Shown: positions 9,342 to 18,688, numbered from the stretch's first letter. The stretch is DNA of 64,000 bases from Flavobacterium xinjiangense (GCF_900142885.1 NZ_FRCL01000003.1:265091-329090), one strand, 5' to 3'. Notes: generated by a model from the sequence alone, not told the origin. Numbers and translations: made by a program.

Positions 9342-9369
9342 GTAAAGACGCACCGCAGTGCATCTCTAC
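9342..9369. repeat. 28-bp REP-like palindrome
   Basis: Near-perfect inverted repeat with arms GTAAAGACGCAC and GTGCATCTCTAC around a CGCA centre. It lies 10 bases from the dnaK stop and next to a terminator. It resembles the short GTAGAGACGCAC-type palindromes that recur between genes in several bacterial genomes. Confidence 0.55.
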
Positions 9370-9378
9370 GGGAAATTA

Positions 9379-11265
9379 TTATTTTACTTCTTCGAATTCA
9401 ACGTCTTCAACATTGTCTCCTTGAGCAGCATCCCCTTGAGGTTGTGCTTCAGCTTGACCTTGTTCACCTTGAGCATACATCGCTTCAGTTGCTTTTTTCC
9501 AAGCTGCGTTGATGTTGTCAAGAGCCGTTTGAATTGCAGGAATGTCTTGAGATTGGTGAGCCATTCTCAATTCAGTTAATGCATATTCTACAGCAACTTT
9601 GTTTTCATCAGATAATTTAGAACCTAATTCTTTCAATTGAGTTTCAGTTTGGAAGATCATTCCATCTGCTTCGTTCAATTTTTCAGCTCTTTCTCTTGCA
9701 ATTTTGTCAGCATCAGCATTAGCTTCTGCATCTTTTTTCATTCTTTCGATTTCTTCAGCTGTCAATCCAGAAGAAGCTTCGATACGAATATCGTGAGATT
9801 TACCAGTTCCTTTATCAGTTGCAGAAACTTTGATGATACCATTAGCATCAATATCAAAAGTTACTTCAATTTGTGGAACACCTCTTGGTGCTGGTGGAAT
9901 ACCATCTAAATGGAAACGACCAATAGTTTTGTTATCAGCAGCCATTGCTCTAGCTCCTTGTAAAACGTGGATTTCAACTGTTGGTTGAGAATCTGCAGCT
10001 GTAGAGAAAACTTGAGATTTTTTAGTTGGAATAGTTGTGTTAGGCTCAATAAGAGTTGTCATAACACCACCCATAGTTTCGATACCTAAAGATAAAGGAG
10101 TAACGTCAAGTAAAAGTACATCTTTTACATCTCCAGAAAGAACTCCACCTTGAATAGCTGCTCCAATTGCAACAACCTCATCAGGGTTAACTCCTTTAGA
10201 CGCTTTTTTACCAAAGAATTTTTCAACTTCTTCAGCAATTCTTGGCATACGAGTAGAACCTCCAACCAAGATAACTTCGTCAATATCAGAAACAGATAAA
10301 CCTGCATCTTTAAGCGCTTTAGCAACTGGTGCCATAGAACGTTTTACTAAAGAATCAGTTAATTTTTCAAATTGTGCTCTAGTTAATTTTTTAACTAAGT
10401 GTTTTGGTCCTGAAGCTGTAGCAGTTACGTAAGGCAAGTTGATTTCAGTTTCAGTAGAAGAAGACAATTCAATTTTTGCTTTTTCAGCAGCTTCTTTCAA
10501 ACGTTGCAAAGACATTGGATCTAAACGTAAATCAATACCTTCTTCAGTCAAAAATTCAGCAGCTAACCAGTCAATAATTTCGTGGTCAAAATCATCCCCA
10601 CCTAAGTGAGTATCTCCGTTTGTAGACAATACTTCAAAAACTCCGTCTCCTAATTCAAGAACAGAAATATCAAATGTACCTCCACCTAAATCGTAAACAG
10701 CAATTTTTTGATCTTTACCTTTTTTATCAAGACCGTAAGCAAGCGCTGCTGCTGTTGGTTCGTTGATAATACGCATAACTTTAAGACCTGCAATTTCACC
10801 AGCTTCTTTTGTAGCTTGACGTTGTGCATCATTAAAGTAAGCAGGAACAGTAATAACCGCTTCAGTAACTGTTTGACCTAAATAGTCTTCAGCAGTTTTT
10901 TTCATTTTTTGAAGTGTCATAGCTGACAATTCTTGTGCAGAGTATAAACGTCCATCAATATCAACACGTGGTGTATTGTTGTCCCCTTTTACTACTTTGT
11001 AAGAAACTCTTTTTGCCTCAGCCGAAACTTCAGAAAAAGAATGACCCATAAAACGTTTGATAGAAGCAATAGTCTTAGTTGGATTAGTTACCGCTTGTCT
11101 CTTAGCAGGATCTCCTACTTTAATTTCTCCACCTTCAACAAAAGCGATGATAGATGGTGTTGTTCTTTTTCCTTCTGCGTTAGGAATAACAACTGCTTCA
11201 TTACCTTCCATTACAGAAACACAAGAGTTTGTCGTACCTAAATCAATTCCGATTATTTTACCCAT
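9379..11265 (-). CDS. dnaK: Chaperone DnaK (Hsp70)
   Basis: ATP-dependent protein-folding chaperone of the cytoplasm. The 628 residues match the normal length. The ATPase domain (1-380) has [13 protein letters not shown] at 5-17, the phosphate-2 motif [12 protein letters not shown] and the adenosine motif [11 protein letters not shown]. The linker [15 protein letters not shown] is intact, followed by the substrate-binding domain and the helical lid. The C-terminus ends in [11 protein letters not shown], the usual acidic DnaK tail. No dnaJ or grpE lies beside it. Its upstream region is unusually long and rich in TGTCA/TGACA motifs. Confidence 0.98.
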   Translation of the reverse strand: MGKIIGIDLGTTNSCVSVMEGNEAVVIPNAEGKRTTPSIIAFVEGGEIKVGDPAKRQAVTNPTKTIASIKRFMGHSFSEVSAEAKRVSYKVVKGDNNTPRVDIDGRLYSAQELSAMTLQKMKKTAEDYLGQTVTEAVITVPAYFNDAQRQATKEAGEIAGLKVMRIINEPTAAALAYGLDKKGKDQKIAVYDLGGGTFDISVLELGDGVFEVLSTNGDTHLGGDDFDHEIIDWLAAEFLTEEGIDLRLDPMSLQRLKEAAEKAKIELSSSTETEINLPYVTATASGPKHLVKKLTRAQFEKLTDSLVKRSMAPVAKALKDAGLSVSDIDEVILVGGSTRMPRIAEEVEKFFGKKASKGVNPDEVVAIGAAIQGGVLSGDVKDVLLLDVTPLSLGIETMGGVMTTLIEPNTTIPTKKSQVFSTAADSQPTVEIHVLQGARAMAADNKTIGRFHLDGIPPAPRGVPQIEVTFDIDANGIIKVSATDKGTGKSHDIRIEASSGLTAEEIERMKKDAEANADADKIARERAEKLNEADGMIFQTETQLKELGSKLSDENKVAVEYALTELRMAHQSQDIPAIQTALDNINAAWKKATEAMYAQGEQGQAEAQPQGDAAQGDNVEDVEFEEVK

Positions 11266-11320
11266 TTTTAATATATTTAATTTTATTGTATACTAGTTTT
11301 AATGACTCGAAGTCGATAAG

Positions 11321-11336
11321 TCAATCTTTGTGCCAA
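11321..11336 (-). promoter_or_regulatory. Candidate dnaK promoter, TTGGCAC-N5-TTGA (sigma-54-like)
   Basis: On the minus strand TTGGCACAAAGATTGA lies 56 bases upstream of the dnaK ATG. It matches the -24 half (TGGCAC) and spacing of a sigma-54 promoter, but the -12 half reads TTGA and not TTGC. No TAnnTTTG box is present in the leader, so this is the best promoter candidate. Confidence 0.35.
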
Positions 11337-11356
11337 TGCAATACACCTCCTTAAAT

Positions 11357-11452
11357 TGTCAGTTTCTGTTAAAATTGGCGTGAAAAAATCTGACAAGATG
11401 ACATTTTAGCTCCACTGTCATTGTTCTGGGAGTTGTCATCCTTACTGTGACA
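11357..11452. promoter_or_regulatory. Cluster of TGTCA/TGACA motifs upstream of dnaK
   Basis: TGTCA or its complement occurs near 11358, 11390, 11399, 11417, 11434 and 11448, within 95 bp. The first two form an inverted repeat TTGTCAG...CTGACAA. Such clustering just upstream of a heat-shock gene suggests binding sites for a regulator. The classical CIRCE element (TTAGCACTC-N9-GAGTGCTAA) is absent. Confidence 0.4.
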
Positions 11453-11482
11453 CTAAACACAACCGAAGCTTGAATTTATTTT

Positions 11483-11565
11483 AGGAGCTATTTCCCGCTA
11501 TTCGCTGTATCTTTTCTTTTTTAAAGAAAAAAAGAAAAGGATGCCGCTACTATCGGGGCTAGGGA
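11483..11565. repeat. Intergenic repeat element, copy 1
   Basis: An element running from AGGAGCTATTTCCCGC to TAGCCCCGATAG on the other strand, with a central hairpin made of ATCTTTTC...GAAAAGGAT arms (11509-11542). Two diverged copies with the same end pieces occur at 14851-15047 and 38651-38768. It has no coding potential. Confidence 0.5.
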
Positions 11566-11997
11566 TTCTGATTCTTAAATTCTAGTTGTTTTTTATAAAA
11601 TTACTTTTGCATATCGGCAATAATAACTCGTAAAATTTTAGTTTTCGCCTGATCACTTCTTTATCCAACTTGTTGAATAAGATTATTTGCTTTGCAAATC
11701 TAAATGCAAGGGCAAGCGCACCAATAGGCCCCTAAAGCAACTTTAACAAACATTTGAAATCAATCTCGTTGACCTTTCTATTTTACAATAAACAAACAGC
11801 GATTGGTAGAGAAAAACAGCAAACCAATAACGGCGGTTTAGCTGAATTTGAGTAATAGTTTTTAATTTGAAGTTGACATTGAAGTCGATTCAAACAGCAG
11901 GAATCCGAAAAATAAATCTTAATTTAGTCTTTTCAAGTCTAGAATTTGTCGAGCTATCGCAAAAAAATATCCACAAATTAAAAACTAAAACCTAAAA

Positions 11998-12366
11998 ATG
12001 AAGTATAAAGCTAAATCAATCAGACCTTTCATAGGAGCCAAAGATTATGAATTATCGCGTAATTTTTACCGTGATCTTGGATTTCAGGAAATCACTTTAT
12101 CTTCTGAAATGAGTTATTTCGATAAGAGTGGCTTAGGCTTTTATTTACAAAATGCGTATGTCAAGGATTGGATAGAAAATACAATGGTTTTTATGGAAGT
12201 AGAAAATGTGAAACAATTTTGGAACGATTTAGTAGCATTAGAACTTACAGCAAAATATGAAAATATTAAATTAGTGCCTATGCGTGAACTTGATTGGGGA
12301 AAAGAATGTTTCTTGCATGATCCTTCAGGAATTCTATGGCATTTTGGAGAATTTACAACGAAATAA
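11998..12366 (+). CDS. VOC-superfamily (glyoxalase/bleomycin-resistance fold) protein
   Basis: A 122-residue single-domain protein of the vicinal oxygen chelate fold. SIRPFIGAKDYELSRNFYRDLGFQE is the typical first beta-alpha unit and ECFLHDPSGILWHFGEF the last strand with DPSG-W-F. This fold covers glyoxalases, dioxygenases and antibiotic-binding proteins, so the substrate cannot be told. The gene stands alone between dnaK and a GNAT gene. Confidence 0.85.
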   Translation: MKYKAKSIRPFIGAKDYELSRNFYRDLGFQEITLSSEMSYFDKSGLGFYLQNAYVKDWIENTMVFMEVENVKQFWNDLVALELTAKYENIKLVPMRELDWGKECFLHDPSGILWHFGEFTTK

Positions 12367-12482
12367 AATACAAGAGACAGTATTTTGAACTTGCCACAAT
12401 ACTAACAATCCCGCATCCATTAAACACTTAAACTGTTTCGAAACCAATAAAATATAATTGTAAAAACAGACAACAATTTTCC

Positions 12483-13157
12483 ATGAGAGAAATCGAAAAA
12501 CTTGATAATCCAGTTTGGCATTCCTTATCCGAGAGCCATCATAGTTTTGCTATTGACTACAATACTGTAAAGTTCTACCAACCGGATTATTGTCCGTTTG
12601 GCGGTTTTACAGCACTTGGTACTACCTCCGCCGCTATTGCTGACTATTCTAAATTAGTCGATAATTTCTTCATTGTTGGAGAAAAACCATTATTGCCAAA
12701 TTCTTTAAAATTGAACAAGGAATTAGTTTGCCTGCAGATGGTAGCTACTGGTAAAATAGACATGGAGATTAAAGAAGAAATTGTGGAGCTTGGTCCTGAA
12801 CATCACGAGGAGCTTTATGAATTAGTTCGTTTAGTACAACCCGGTTATTTCAAAAAGAAAACACCTTTATTAGGGAGGTATTATGGAATTTTCAAAAACA
12901 ACAAACTCATAGCGGTAACAGGAGAAAGGATGAAAATGAATCACTATATTGAAGTAAGCGCAGTAGTTACGCATCCTAATCATACTGGAATGGGATATGC
13001 AAAACAACTTACGACCCATACTGTAAATGCCATTTTTGATCAAAGCAAAAAACCATACTTACATGTAGCCGAAACCAATAGCATCGCTATTGCATTATAT
13101 AAAAAACTGGGCTTTACAACCAGAAGGGAAATTAGTTTTTGGAATATAGCAAAATAA
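12483..13157 (+). CDS. GNAT-family N-acetyltransferase
   Basis: A 224-residue protein with a C-terminal GNAT domain (about 95-220). The acetyl-CoA-binding motif A is seen as VSAVVTHPNHTGMGYAKQLT and motif B as PYLHVAETNSIAIALYKKLGF. The first 90 residues are an extra N-terminal part rich in aromatic residues (VWHSLSESHHSFAIDY, FYQPDYCPFGGF). The order resembles the two-part FR47-like acetyltransferases. Substrate unknown. Confidence 0.88.
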   Translation: MREIEKLDNPVWHSLSESHHSFAIDYNTVKFYQPDYCPFGGFTALGTTSAAIADYSKLVDNFFIVGEKPLLPNSLKLNKELVCLQMVATGKIDMEIKEEIVELGPEHHEELYELVRLVQPGYFKKKTPLLGRYYGIFKNNKLIAVTGERMKMNHYIEVSAVVTHPNHTGMGYAKQLTTHTVNAIFDQSKKPYLHVAETNSIAIALYKKLGFTTRREISFWNIAK

Positions 13158-13454
13158 ATTCTTATAATTTACTGATTTTCAGTTGCTAGATTCAAAATTT
13201 ATTTATACATTAGCTATAGATGAGGATTCCTAATTTTTGAAAATCCCACTATCCCCAAAATCTTATTACTATTGAAAAGTTAGAAAGCATTTTAAAACTT
13301 AACTAACTTTTAGATTGCATCAACTGTTTAAAAAATGATAATTAAATGCTTTTAAAAGCAAATAATTACTTTTTTTATCGTAAACATTTGTGTGATAATT
13401 TCATACCAACCTACTTTAAATACAATAATTTTTAATTAATTTAAACTAAAACTT

Positions 13455-14180
13455 ATGTGTTTTTCAGCTAGTGCCAGTTTTGGAGCGGGTATAATTCTTG
13501 CAGCAGTTAGTGTTATTTCAATAAAGGAGGTAAGAAAACCATCTCAGATTTATTTCGCCTGTATTCCTATTATTTTTTGTGTACAACAATTTGTAGAAGG
13601 CTTTTTATGGTTAGCATTGACTAAGCCTTTTTTCGCGCCTTTGCAACAAATTACAACGTATATCTTATTATTTCTTAGCCAAGTTGTATGGCCATTGTGG
13701 ATTCCTTATGCAGCATTAAAACTAGAAAAAGAACACGAAAATATAATTTTTCAGCGAGCGCTGCTTGCAATTGGTGCTTTGATTGCTTTTTATTTGGGAT
13801 ATTGTTTGTTGAATTATTCTGTTGAAGCACAAATTAGCGGCTATACTATTTCCTTTTCGCAAAACTATCCAATGAAATATAGTATTCCTGCCGGCCTACT
13901 TTACATTATTGCAACTGTTGCTCCACCCCTATTTTTAACTATTAGAAAAGTCTGGTTATTGAGCATCACAACTATAATTTCCTACAGTATCACTACCATT
14001 TATTACCAAGATTACATTGTCTCCGTTTGGAGTTTGTTTTCTTTATTCATTGGTGTATCCGTTTTGGTAATTATGGATGAAATCAGGTATCCGACTACGA
14101 AAAATTCCAAATACTATTATTCGAGCGATCGCAGTAAAAATTCCAGTATCTCCAATCAGGACTTTAAAGCTTTACATTAA
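13455..14180 (+). CDS. DUF6629-type membrane protein
   Basis: A 241-residue membrane protein with six or seven hydrophobic segments. The N-terminus CFSASASFGAGIILAAVSV and QQFVEGFLWLAL are typical of the DUF6629 family, whose role is unknown. The last 25 residues are polar and end in the cytoplasm or periplasm. Its stop overlaps the convergent acetyltransferase gene by 9 bases. Confidence 0.7.
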   Translation: MCFSASASFGAGIILAAVSVISIKEVRKPSQIYFACIPIIFCVQQFVEGFLWLALTKPFFAPLQQITTYILLFLSQVVWPLWIPYAALKLEKEHENIIFQRALLAIGALIAFYLGYCLLNYSVEAQISGYTISFSQNYPMKYSIPAGLLYIIATVAPPLFLTIRKVWLLSITTIISYSITTIYYQDYIVSVWSLFSLFIGVSVLVIMDEIRYPTTKNSKYYYSSDRSKNSSISNQDFKALH

Positions 14181-14777
14181 TTTAGATTTCAGATTTTCTC
14201 GAACGCTTTCAAACCATTCGTTTCTGAGGATACTCAAAATAATGCTGTCACGACGAACATCACTGCCTAAAGTTGGCATGTGATTTCGCAAGACACCTTC
14301 TACTTTGCAACCAATACTTTTCATGGCTGCAATACTACGTTGGTTGTTATTATCGGCACGAAATTCTACACGTTCCATCTCCAGAGTTTCGAAGGCAAAT
14401 TGCAAAAGCAAAAATTTACAATGTTTGTTGAGTCCAGTTCCTCTAAAATTTTTACCGTACCAGGTATAACCCAACTGCACCGTTTTGAATGGCAAACTGA
14501 TATCATAAAAACGGGTACTTCCTGCATATTTCCCTGATTTTTTATCAAAAACGATGAAGGGGAATTCGGTTTTATTTTCTTTGGCTTTTAAGGCAATTTG
14601 GATGTAGTTTTCTAAATTCTCTTTTCCGTTGGCTCTTACCAAAGAATATTCCCAAGTTTCTGGTTCATTGATAGAGAATTCCAATAGGTTTTCAACATCA
14701 CTTTCTTGCAAAGGACGGAGTAAAACAAATTCATTTTCAAGAATTGTATTTTGGGGAAATTCTAAAATTGCAGCCAT
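14172..14777 (-). CDS. RimJ/RimL-like GNAT acetyltransferase
   Basis: A 201-residue protein of the RimJ/RimL branch (Acetyltransf_3). It has the start LENEFVLLRPLQESDVENLLEFS, the motif LGYTWYGKNFRGTGLNKHCKFLLLQFAFE and VEFRADNNNQRSIAAMKSIGCKVEGVLR, the acetyl-CoA and substrate-site segments of this branch. Members acetylate protein N-termini or small molecules; the target here is unknown. Convergent with the DUF6629 gene. Confidence 0.88.
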   Translation of the reverse strand: MAAILEFPQNTILENEFVLLRPLQESDVENLLEFSINEPETWEYSLVRANGKENLENYIQIALKAKENKTEFPFIVFDKKSGKYAGSTRFYDISLPFKTVQLGYTWYGKNFRGTGLNKHCKFLLLQFAFETLEMERVEFRADNNNQRSIAAMKSIGCKVEGVLRNHMPTLGSDVRRDSIILSILRNEWFESVRENLKSKLM

Positions 14778-14850
14778 TATTTTTTTAAGCTAATTTATAA
14801 AAAATCAAACACGATTAATAACGCTATTTAATTTTTCTGCATTTTTTAGC

Positions 14851-15047
14851 CCAGATTACTTCACTTAACTTTTATTTTCATCGGAGTTCAGTGAACACTC
14901 CTTGTTTGAAATGAAAAGCCCACGGTATAAAAAAACAATTTTTCTTGTTGTAAAAGAGCGACCGGCGGAAGCTCCTTTTAGGACTTAGAAAAATATTTTT
15001 TTTATACCGTGGACTTGTAATGTATAGCTGGTTTAGCTCCTAAAAAT
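14851..15047. repeat. Intergenic repeat element, copy 2, with long inverted repeat
   Basis: Starts with TAGCCCAGAT and ends with TTTAGCTCCTAAAAATAC, the same end pieces as the copies near 11.5 and 38.7 kb. Inside, CCACGGTATAAAAAAA (14920-14935) pairs with TTTTTTTATACCGTGG (about 14997-15012), giving a 16-bp stem that can extend with mismatches, around a loop of about 60 bases. It fills the gap between two genes. Confidence 0.5.
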
Positions 15048-15048
15048 A

Positions 15049-15405
15049 CTACTCACTCATTTCGTCGTAACGCTCCGGAACTTGTGGATCGTAAAGTGGA
15101 CATTTGAATTCAGCCATAGTATCTACCAGAAGATCCATGGTTTTTCCTTCGGTACCGTAGCAATCAATTTGGATGCTTTTCGGTGTGATTTCTACTTGAA
15201 AAGCGCCTTTACCATTTGGGTTTTTCCAACTATTTTCGTCTACCTTATCCCATTTTGAAAACAAAGAATTGATTCTATTGAGAATAACAGCCGTAGGAAG
15301 TTCCTCTAGACCAGCCACTTCTTGTTGCTCTATAATGGCTTCATAAACCTCTTGATGGTTTAGATAAATGCCTTCCAAATATCTCCAAAAAACTAGTTCG
15401 TACAT
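15049..15405 (-). CDS. Conserved hypothetical cytoplasmic protein
   Basis: A 118-residue acidic soluble protein (YELVFWRYLEGIYLNHQEVYEAIIEQQEVAG at the start) with no signal peptide or membrane segment. I do not recognise a domain. It lies 64 bases downstream of purM in the same direction and may be co-transcribed. The short gap carries AT-rich GATTGAAAAATTGAAAGATT-like direct repeats. Confidence 0.7.
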   Translation of the reverse strand: MYELVFWRYLEGIYLNHQEVYEAIIEQQEVAGLEELPTAVILNRINSLFSKWDKVDENSWKNPNGKGAFQVEITPKSIQIDCYGTEGKTMDLLVDTMAEFKCPLYDPQVPERYDEMSE

Positions 15406-15468
15406 TTTAAAAAAAATTAAAAGATTGAAAAATTGAAAGATTAAAAAACTCGTGTCAATTAAAACTTT

Positions 15469-16647
15469 TTAATATTCGAAAGTTCCGTATTCGCTGGTAA
15501 TCGTCAGTTTTTTAGTAACGGCTGCTTCTACTCTTCCCACGATTTGGGCATCAACATTGAACGATTTTGAAATCGCAATAATGTCTTGAGCGATAGCTTC
15601 CGGAACATACACTTCCATACGATGTCCGCAATTGAAAACCTGGTACATTTCTTTCCAATCTGTTTTGGATTGTTCTTGTATCAATTGAAAAAGTGGCGGT
15701 ACAGGAAATAAATTATCTTTTATGATGTGTAAGTTTTGTACAAAATGTAAAATCTTAGTTTGCGCTCCTCCACTACAATGCACCATTCCATGTATTTCTT
15801 CAGACGAATATTTATCTAAAATTTTCTTGATAATTGGCGCATAGGTTCTGGTTGGCGAAAGCACTAATTGTCCCGCATCAATTGGTGAATTTTCTACTGA
15901 ATCAGTCAATTTTACCTGACCTGAATAAATTAATTCTTCGGGAACTGCAGAATCAAAACTCTCCGGGTATTTGATTGCTAAATACTTCCCGAAAACATCA
16001 TGACGCGCTGATGTTAATCCGTTGCTTCCCATTCCGCCATTATAGCTTTTTTCATAAGTAGCCTGACCAAAAGAAGCCATTCCTATAATTACATCACCCG
16101 CTTTAATATTGGCATTATCAATCACATCCGAACGCTTCATACGAGCCGTAACGGTAGAATCTACAATTATGGTACGCACAATATCACCCACATCAGCCGT
16201 TTCACCGCCTGTAGAATGTATGGTCACGCCAAAAGAATCCAGTTCTTTGATCAATTCTTCGGTTCCATTGATGATTGCTGATAACACTTCACCAGGAATC
16301 AGGTTTTTATTTCTACCAATAGTGGAAGAAAGCATAATATTATCAGTTGCTCCAACACACAATAAATCGTCGATATTCATAATCAAAGCATCTTGAGCAA
16401 TGCCTTTCCATACTGAAATATCGCCTGTTTCTTTCCAATACATGTAGGCCAGCGAAGATTTAGTTCCCGCTCCGTCAGCATGCATAATCAAACAATACTC
16501 TTCGTCTTGGGTTAAGTAATCAGGAACAATTTTGCAAAATGCTTGAGGAAACAATCCTTTATCAATATTTTTTATGGCGTTATGAACATCTTCTTTGGAT
16601 GCCGAAACACCACGCTGTGCATATCTTTTTGAAGTATCTGAACTCAT
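15469..16647 (-). CDS. purM: Phosphoribosylformylglycinamidine cyclo-ligase (AIR synthase)
   Basis: Catalyses the fifth step of purine synthesis: FGAM plus ATP to AIR. The 392-residue form is longer than the approximately 345-residue enterobacterial enzyme, as is usual in Bacteroidetes. The N-terminus KRYAQRGVSASKEDVHNAIKN, the glycine-rich HADGAGTKSSLAYMYW and STGGETADVGDIVRT are AIR synthase motifs. The longest frame starts at a TTG at 16695 that is part of a -7 box, so the ATG at 16647 is chosen. Confidence 0.92.
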   Translation of the reverse strand: MSSDTSKRYAQRGVSASKEDVHNAIKNIDKGLFPQAFCKIVPDYLTQDEEYCLIMHADGAGTKSSLAYMYWKETGDISVWKGIAQDALIMNIDDLLCVGATDNIMLSSTIGRNKNLIPGEVLSAIINGTEELIKELDSFGVTIHSTGGETADVGDIVRTIIVDSTVTARMKRSDVIDNANIKAGDVIIGMASFGQATYEKSYNGGMGSNGLTSARHDVFGKYLAIKYPESFDSAVPEELIYSGQVKLTDSVENSPIDAGQLVLSPTRTYAPIIKKILDKYSSEEIHGMVHCSGGAQTKILHFVQNLHIIKDNLFPVPPLFQLIQEQSKTDWKEMYQVFNCGHRMEVYVPEAIAQDIIAISKSFNVDAQIVGRVEAAVTKKLTITSEYGTFEY

Positions 16648-16692
16648 GTAGTCTAGTTGTGTAAGCTGCTTTTGAACAGCTGGGTTGTGCGG

Positions 16693-16700
16693 CAAAGATA
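16693..16700 (-). promoter_or_regulatory. -7 box TATCTTTG of the purM promoter
   Basis: Perfect TAnnTTTG match 45 bases upstream of the purM ATG. It contains the TTG at 16695 and so rules out that codon as the start. Confidence 0.65.
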
Positions 16701-17062
16701 ATTATTTTTTTGGGTTTTGCCTATCGGTATTTTGGAAGTATGCATAAGAAAAGATAGATCAATCTTACTAGCAAGTAGATTGAAAAAAGTATTGACACTA
16801 GTATTGTGAGATACAATCCGACATCTGATGTAAATAACAGGAGCGTTATCGCGGTTTATTAATTTTCCAAGTATTTGACGTAAAAAAAAGTATAGTTAAA
16901 AAAAGTTTAAACCTTACAATTAAATAGAAATAATTTGATAATTTTATGACTCAAATAACTCATTAATAGCTATTTAAATTTTAATTATTTAAATATCGAC
17001 TTCATAAAAACGCAAATCAGGCCACGAAAAAAAAAATATAGAAAATTAAAAACCTCAAAATC
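16701..17062. other. Gene-free AT-rich region between purM and the DUF4242 gene
   Basis: About 360 bases with no frame of note, no repeat and no clear terminator. It holds the purM promoter at its left edge and presumably the DUF4242 promoter at its right edge, but no TAnnTTTG box stands out there. Confidence 0.5.
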
Positions 17063-17344
17063 ATGCCTAAATATTTAATTGAAAGAGAGATTCCAGGTGC
17101 CGGTAATTTAAGCGCTGAACAATTGAAAGCCATTTCTCAAACTTCCTGTGGAGTATTGGGCAAAATGGGACCACAAATCCAATGGATTAATAGCCAAATA
17201 ACGGCTGACAAAATCTATTGCACTTATATTGCTCCAAACGAGGAGATGATTCGTGAACATGCAAAATTAGGAGGATTCCCTGCAAATTCCATTAGCCGAA
17301 TTGCCACAACCATTGACCCAACTACTGCAGAAGAAACAGTTTGA
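17063..17344 (+). CDS. DUF4242 (nickel-binding-like) small protein
   Basis: A 93-residue protein matching the DUF4242 family in outline: PKYLIEREIPGAGNLSAEQLKAISQTSCGVL, then IQWINSQITADKIYCTYIAPNEEMIREHAKLGGFPANSISRI. The family is related to the actinobacterial nickel-binding protein SCO4226, with a ferredoxin-like fold. Whether this copy binds metal is unknown. It is followed after 91 bases by a VOC protein in the same direction. Confidence 0.75.
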   Translation: MPKYLIEREIPGAGNLSAEQLKAISQTSCGVLGKMGPQIQWINSQITADKIYCTYIAPNEEMIREHAKLGGFPANSISRIATTIDPTTAEETV

Positions 17345-17435
17345 TCAATCTAATCTAAAACAGTAATAGGGAAAGAAAAAACAAAATCTTAAAAAAGAGT
17401 AATTCAATGCTTTATAAACAAAAAAACTAAAAAAG

Positions 17436-17804
17436 ATGAAAAATGCAATTAACTGGTTTGAAATCCCAGTACAAAACTTAAGTAGAGCACAAGCCTTTTA
17501 CGAAACAGTATTAGGAGCAAAAATGCATCCAATGGAAGCTATGGGCATGAAATCAGCTTTCTTTCCCGCCGACATGGAACATGGTGTTGGAGGCAGTTTA
17601 GTGGAAAATGAAAAGTATCAACCAGCTGATAAAGGCACTTTGATTTACCTCAACGGTGGTGAAGATTTGAGTATTCCTCTTGCAAAGGTGGAACAAGCAG
17701 GTGGAAAAGTTGTTTTACCTAAAACTTCGATAGGACCTAATGGTTTTATGGCACACTTTACCGACACCGAAGGAAATAAAGTAGCCTTTCACTCCATGAA
17801 ATAA
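17436..17804 (+). CDS. VOC-family protein (YaeR/lactoylglutathione lyase-like fold)
   Basis: A 122-residue protein of the vicinal oxygen chelate fold: AINWFEIPVQNLSRAQAFYETVLGAKM, LIYLNGGEDLSIPLAKVEQAGGKVVLPKTSIGPNGFMAHFTDTEGNKVAFHS. This subfamily is common in Bacteroidetes and has no known substrate. It probably shares a transcript with the DUF4242 gene. Confidence 0.85.
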   Translation: MKNAINWFEIPVQNLSRAQAFYETVLGAKMHPMEAMGMKSAFFPADMEHGVGGSLVENEKYQPADKGTLIYLNGGEDLSIPLAKVEQAGGKVVLPKTSIGPNGFMAHFTDTEGNKVAFHSMK

Positions 17805-17932
17805 AAAAGTCGCGTCTCAATGAAGTGAAAAAAGGCCCTTGGAAACTTTTGAATTTGATATAGGTCGTCAAAAAAAAATGCTTGGCTTTTGGACATCACT
17901 AATTTTTTTTTAAGAATAAATTACTAATAAAA

Positions 17933-17959
17933 AGGAGTAGGAATCGAATTTTCCTGCTC
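17933..17959. terminator. Bidirectional terminator-like hairpin
   Basis: Stem GGAGTAGGA/TCCTGCTCC (one mismatch) with A/T-rich flanks on both sides, 130 bases after the VOC stop. Confidence 0.55.
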
Positions 17960-18131
17960 CTTTATTACAAATGCCACAATAAGAATATGTCAATATCCAA
18001 GTTGCTAGACAAAATTCAAAAAACTATGTTTGAACGATATTTTTTTTTAAGCGATTGACTGATAAAACGGTCTTTATAGCAGTTGAAAATGGAATCATCT
18101 GGTCCTTATACTAAAAATAGCTATAAAAATA

Positions 18132-18173
18132 AAACGCTCATAACGGATATTTAAAATCCTGCTATAAGCGTTT
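18132..18173. terminator. Terminator hairpin downstream of the lipoprotein gene
   Basis: AACGCTCATA pairs with TATAAGCGTT across a 20-base loop, with T runs on the plus side and AT-rich sequence on the minus side. Probably serves the minus-strand lipoprotein gene ending at 18209 and anything read on the plus strand. Confidence 0.6.
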
Positions 18174-18208
18174 TTTTCGTCTAAAAAGTTCCTTTAATAA
18201 AAATAAAA

Positions 18209-18688
18209 CTACATCTTGCAATCCACTTTTGACAACACTGTTTTCCCTTCAAATTTTAATTGCTTGATGTCTTTAAATGTTACTTTTCCTTTGTTATCAT
18301 CAACAACATCGCCATAACCTTCTACATACGTATTTCCCTTTTTCAAAAAAGCTACTTGTCGTACTGATGAAACTCCTTCGGACATAAAAGTGTAATCCGC
18401 AATAAGCGTATCGCCTTTAAGTTCCCCGACAAGTGTTCCTTCATTTTTATCTTTTTCATAGAATTTATAACTCAATTTCCCATTTGTTACTTCGTTTCCT
18501 TTGATAGTCAAATTCATCAAAATAGTATCTTTTTTTATAGTACCGCTATAACATTCATCGGAAACTGGTTCTTCAACAACTATTTTTTCCGATGCATCCG
18601 GAATTGTTTCCACTTCCTTTTCGCTTTCTTTTTTACATGAAACCAGAACACTCACAAACACGAACCCTAATACAATTACTTTTTTCAT
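18209..18688 (-). CDS. Small lipoprotein of unknown function
   Basis: 159 residues with a lipoprotein signal (KKVIVLGFVFVSVLVSC, lipobox VLVSC) followed by a Lys/Glu-rich linker and a beta-rich domain (CYSGTIKKDTILMNLTIKGNEVTNGKLSYKFYEKDKNEGTLVGELKGDTLIADYTF). This layout of short beta hairpins recurs in small flavobacterial lipoproteins. No function is known. It is expected in the outer membrane or periplasm. Confidence 0.8.
   Translation of the reverse strand: MKKVIVLGFVFVSVLVSCKKESEKEVETIPDASEKIVVEEPVSDECYSGTIKKDTILMNLTIKGNEVTNGKLSYKFYEKDKNEGTLVGELKGDTLIADYTFMSEGVSSVRQVAFLKKGNTYVEGYGDVVDDNKGKVTFKDIKQLKFEGKTVLSKVDCKM

Larger units (their letters stand above)
11266..11997. other. Gene-free 730-bp region upstream of dnaK
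   Basis: No protein gene is supported here. Three parts are visible: the dnaK leader with a sigma-54-like promoter; a zone (about 11357-11452) with at least six TGTCA/TGACA motifs, including TTGTCAG and CTGACAA facing each other; and an intergenic repeat element at 11483-11565. The rest (11566-11997) is AT-rich with no structure I can name. Confidence 0.6.
17805..18208. other. Gene-free region with two terminator-like hairpins
   Basis: Between the convergent VOC gene and a lipoprotein gene. Apart from hairpins at 17933-17959 and 18132-18173 there is nothing I can name. Confidence 0.5.
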
